DNA of 15,578 nt from Actinomycetota bacterium (GTDB lineage: Bacteria; Actinomycetota; Actinomycetes; Nanopelagicales; Nanopelagicaceae): the NCBI GenBank assembly GCA_009699645.1, contig WLNU01000015.1, positions 1 through 15,578 on the forward strand. The letters are read 5' to 3'. Position numbers and translations under genes: made by a program. The notes beneath the pieces are model-generated. The model made no database searches and was not told where the DNA came from. It saw only the letters and a list, made by a program, of their open reading frames with translations. Within the stretch, counting starts at the first letter, position 1; each line of letters starts with the position of its first letter. This document shows, piece after piece, positions 13,412 through 15,578 of this stretch.

Positions 13412-15526
13412 GTGTTGAGGGTGTTTGAGAAGCTCGGTCATTTTATTGTTAGGCGTCGCAAGGCAGTTCTCGTCCTATTTTTGCTCAGCACTCTTGCAGC
13501 CGGTGCGGTCGGCTCACAAGCATTTGGGCGATTAGATAGTGGCGGTTACTCCGATCCAGGTAGTGAATCAACCGCTGCCGCCGAGTACATCATTAAGAAG
13601 TTTAAGGTGCAAGAGCCCATTGTTACCTTGGTAGTTGACTCCACAACTGGAGTAGATGATCTTGCAGTAAGAGCCAAAGGTCTTGCTCTTGAAAAAGAGA
13701 TTGCCACCGTTAAGGGTGTGACCAAGACTTACTCATACTGGTCTACTGGCGGTGCACCATCGATGAAATCAACAGATGGTAAAGCCGCTTTTATTCTCGT
13801 TTATGCAGATCTAAAAGCAGATGATTGGGATGGATTTAGTTCGATCGGTGCCACTATCCAGAACCGCTTTGATGGTGAATACAAGGGTCTCGACGTTTAT
13901 GCGGGTGGAGCTGCGGTAATCACTCAGGCAATCAACCATCGGATTGAAAAAGATCTGCTTCTCGCCGAATCAATTGCAATTCCACTCACATTCCTCCTAT
14001 TGATATTTGTTTTTGGAGCGATGGTTGCATCGGCTATGCCCATATTTATTGGTGTTACAGCAATCCTTGGCTCATTCTTTATAATTTTTCTCTTATCGCA
14101 TTTCACTAGTGTGAGCGTCTTTGCCCTCAACCTCATTACAGGACTAGGGCTTGGCCTTGGTATCGATTATGCATTATTAATGGTCAATCGCTTCCGCGAA
14201 GAGCTCCACCATGGAAAAACAGTTGAAGAATCGGTAGTCACAATGGTCGCCACGGCCGGCAAGACTGTTTTTTACTCTGGTCTAACCGTCTTTGTCACCA
14301 TGGCATCGCTCTTATTCTTTCCACTTAACTTTTTAAAGTCATTTGGTTATGCAGGCATTGCAGTAATTTCATTGGCCGTTGTTGGCGCAGTTATTGCGCT
14401 CCCAGCTCTGCTTGCAATCCTGGGCGAAAAGGTTGACAAGGGAGTAGTGCGACGCGGTGCAATTACTCCTAAGGAAGATGGTCGTTGGGCCCACACTGCT
14501 CGCACGGTCATGCGCCGCCCAATTCCAGTTGTAATCGCAGCAGTATCTGTGTTGGCGATCATGGCAGCACCGATTCTCAATATTAGTTTTGCCCAAGTTG
14601 ATTCACGTGTTCTGCCAGCATCAGATCGCGCCGCTCTCTCATCCCAGGTAATTGAAACCCGCTTCGATGGCTTAGTCGGTAGCCCTATTGAAGTTGTAGT
14701 GCCGAATGGAGTGGGGCGCGAGGATGAAATCACAGGATTTCTTAACAAAGTAAAGAGTGTTGATGGAATCGTTCGTGTTGGGGCTCTTGAAACATTCGGT
14801 CAAGATATTCGAGTACAGGTCATCTCTTCAATTGCATCTCGCAGTGTTGCTTCAGAGCGAGTGATCCATGAGATCCGAGCCCTTGATAGACCCACTGGAA
14901 CATTGATTGGTGGCTCTGCAGCCGACTTTACAGATTCACAGGATGGAATCGCAAGCAAACTTCCATTTGCACTTGGTTGGATTGCATTGACAGTCTTGAT
15001 TTTAATCTTCATCTTTACTGGCTCAATTATATTGCCGATTAAAGCGATTATTCTCAATGCCCTTTCACTCAGTGCCACACTGGGTGCAATCACTTGGATC
15101 TTTATCGATGGCCATTTGAAGTGGTTAGTTGGTGATTTCACTGTCACCGGTACCCTTGATACAGGATCGGTAATCTTGGTAGCTGTTGTGGTCTTTGGTT
15201 TATCGATGGACTACGAACTATTTTTACTCTCTCGAATCCGCGAAGAGCATCTTTCTGGTAAATCAAATATTGAATCCGTAGCCGTCGGTCTACAACGCTC
15301 GGCGCGAATTATTACCGCGGCTGCATTACTTCTAGCCGGGGTCTTTGCCACATTTATCATCAGCGGTGTGACTTCCATCAAAATGTTAGGTTTTGGCGTT
15401 GCACTGGCGGTTTTACTTGATGCAACGATAGTGCGCGCCCTATTAGTACCAGCGTTGATGCGTTTATTTGGTGAGCGCAACTGGTGGGCACCAAAATCGA
15501 TGCAGCGCTTTACGGTAAAACATTAA
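13412..15526 (+). CDS. MMPL/RND-family transporter
   Basis: Proton-driven inner-membrane exporter of the actinobacterial MmpL branch, 704 aa with the expected duplicated layout. TM1 (about 17-38) precedes a first extracytoplasmic domain (about 40-182), then a TM2-6 bundle (183-338), TM7 (about 370-390), a second extracytoplasmic domain (391-515) and a TM8-12 bundle (516-682). The proton-relay Asp-Tyr pairs are present in both halves: GLGIDYALLMVNRFREE (Asp252-Tyr253) and GLSMDYELFLLSRIREEH (Asp600-Tyr601). It has no long C-terminal tail. The substrate is probably a lipid or hydrophobic compound but cannot be deduced. The start is GTG at 13412. In-frame alternatives are TTG 13415 and GTG 13421, the latter with AGG 8 nt upstream, so the start is uncertain by up to 3 residues. 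It ends 4 bp from the convergent tRNA-Arg. Confidence 0.93.
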   Translation: MLRVFEKLGHFIVRRRKAVLVLFLLSTLAAGAVGSQAFGRLDSGGYSDPGSESTAAAEYIIKKFKVQEPIVTLVVDSTTGVDDLAVRAKGLALEKEIATVKGVTKTYSYWSTGGAPSMKSTDGKAAFILVYADLKADDWDGFSSIGATIQNRFDGEYKGLDVYAGGAAVITQAINHRIEKDLLLAESIAIPLTFLLLIFVFGAMVASAMPIFIGVTAILGSFFIIFLLSHFTSVSVFALNLITGLGLGLGIDYALLMVNRFREELHHGKTVEESVVTMVATAGKTVFYSGLTVFVTMASLLFFPLNFLKSFGYAGIAVISLAVVGAVIALPALLAILGEKVDKGVVRRGAITPKEDGRWAHTARTVMRRPIPVVIAAVSVLAIMAAPILNISFAQVDSRVLPASDRAALSSQVIETRFDGLVGSPIEVVVPNGVGREDEITGFLNKVKSVDGIVRVGALETFGQDIRVQVISSIASRSVASERVIHEIRALDRPTGTLIGGSAADFTDSQDGIASKLPFALGWIALTVLILIFIFTGSIILPIKAIILNALSLSATLGAITWIFIDGHLKWLVGDFTVTGTLDTGSVILVAVVVFGLSMDYELFLLSRIREEHLSGKSNIESVAVGLQRSARIITAAALLLAGVFATFIISGVTSIKMLGFGVALAVLLDATIVRALLVPALMRLFGERNWWAPKSMQRFTVKH

Positions 15527-15530
15527 GTTT

Positions 15531-15578
15531 TGGTGTCCTCGGCCGGAGTCGGACCGGCGACCTACCGCTTAGGAGGCG
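15531..15578 (-). tRNA. tRNA-Arg (anticodon CCT), 5' half cut off by window edge
   Basis: On the minus strand the 3' half is visible. The anticodon loop CTCCTAA has anticodon CCT (15573-15571) and the 3' anticodon stem strand is GCGGT. The variable loop is AGGTC. The T-arm is a perfect GCCGG/CCGGC stem around TCCGACT. The acceptor strand CGAGGAC is followed by discriminator A and an encoded CCA at 15533-15531. The D-arm and 5' acceptor lie beyond the window. The T-loop has C where position 55 is normally T. The 3' end is only 4 bp from the stop of the convergent MMPL gene, so MMPL read-through would run antisense to the tRNA. Confidence 0.88.

Noticed and set aside
14347..14748. 133-codon minus-strand frame inside the MMPL gene
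   Set aside because: It is Thr/Arg/Ala-rich as expected for the reverse frame of a membrane protein, and the opposite strand carries conserved MMPL domains.
1..15578. CRISPR arrays, insertion sequences, phage or plasmid genes, attachment-site duplications next to the edge tRNAs
   Set aside because: No regularly spaced repeats, transposase or integrase motifs were seen. Nearly every base is assigned to conserved housekeeping genes. Sequence beyond the tRNA edges is not visible.

Overview
The window looks like chromosomal backbone from a streamlined, moderate-GC actinobacterium. A freshwater Nanopelagicales (acI, Planktophila-like) lineage is my best guess. The protein families and their order follow the actinobacterial (Mycobacterium tuberculosis Rv0991c-Rv1011) neighbourhood: zinc-ribbon FmdB-like, 5-FTHF cyclo-ligase, MoeA1/Glp, RimJ, a SepX/GlpR-type membrane protein, protein mannosyltransferase, RsmI, MetRS, TatD, KsgA and IspE. 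Base composition is well below that of typical high-GC actinobacteria. Genes abut or overlap almost everywhere, and the largest non-coding gap is about 100 bases. I saw no insertion sequence, integrase, phage gene or CRISPR array.

Layout. A partial tRNA-Gln(TTG) lies at the left edge on the minus strand. A tightly coupled minus-strand operon follows, read right to left: rsmI (5154-4312), metG, tatD, rsmA/ksgA, ispE (1023-109). Three of its junctions are ATGA/GTGA overlaps or gaps of about 5 bp. A protein O-mannosyltransferase gene (5206-6480, plus) diverges from rsmI and abuts the next convergent gene with no gap. A minus-strand divisome-type cluster, glp-rimJ-sepX/glpR, covers 8797-6481. A 5-formyltetrahydrofolate cyclo-ligase diverges from glp and shares overlapping stop codons with a convergent acyl-CoA dehydrogenase. 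That dehydrogenase ends a coupled minus-strand operon, copC - copD/ctaG - acyl-CoA dehydrogenase (12925-9412). An FmdB-type zinc-ribbon gene, a 38-codon minus-strand ORF missed by length filters (13385-13269) and an MMPL/RND transporter (13412-15526) follow. A partial tRNA-Arg(CCT) closes the window.

How the genes work together. The left operon combines translation and RNA maturation (RsmI and KsgA 16S rRNA methylation, methionyl-tRNA synthetase) with the last-but-two step of cytoplasmic MEP isoprenoid synthesis (IspE). Isoprenoids also supply the polyprenyl-phosphate mannose donor used by the mannosyltransferase. The middle cluster resembles the actinobacterial Glp/GlpR (gephyrin-like FtsZ binder plus membrane receptor) pair. 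The copC-copD/ctaG block belongs to copper handling and cytochrome c oxidase assembly.

Most notable observations. The Glp/MoeA-like protein has lost the whole MoeA domain II and the remaining catalytic motifs, yet keeps domains III and IV, so a structural rather than molybdenum-cofactor role is likely. The CopC protein contains no histidine at all. Several genes with no Shine-Dalgarno have a TANNNT hexamer ending 6-8 nt before the start, which suggests leaderless transcripts. No Rpf gene sits between tatD and ksgA.
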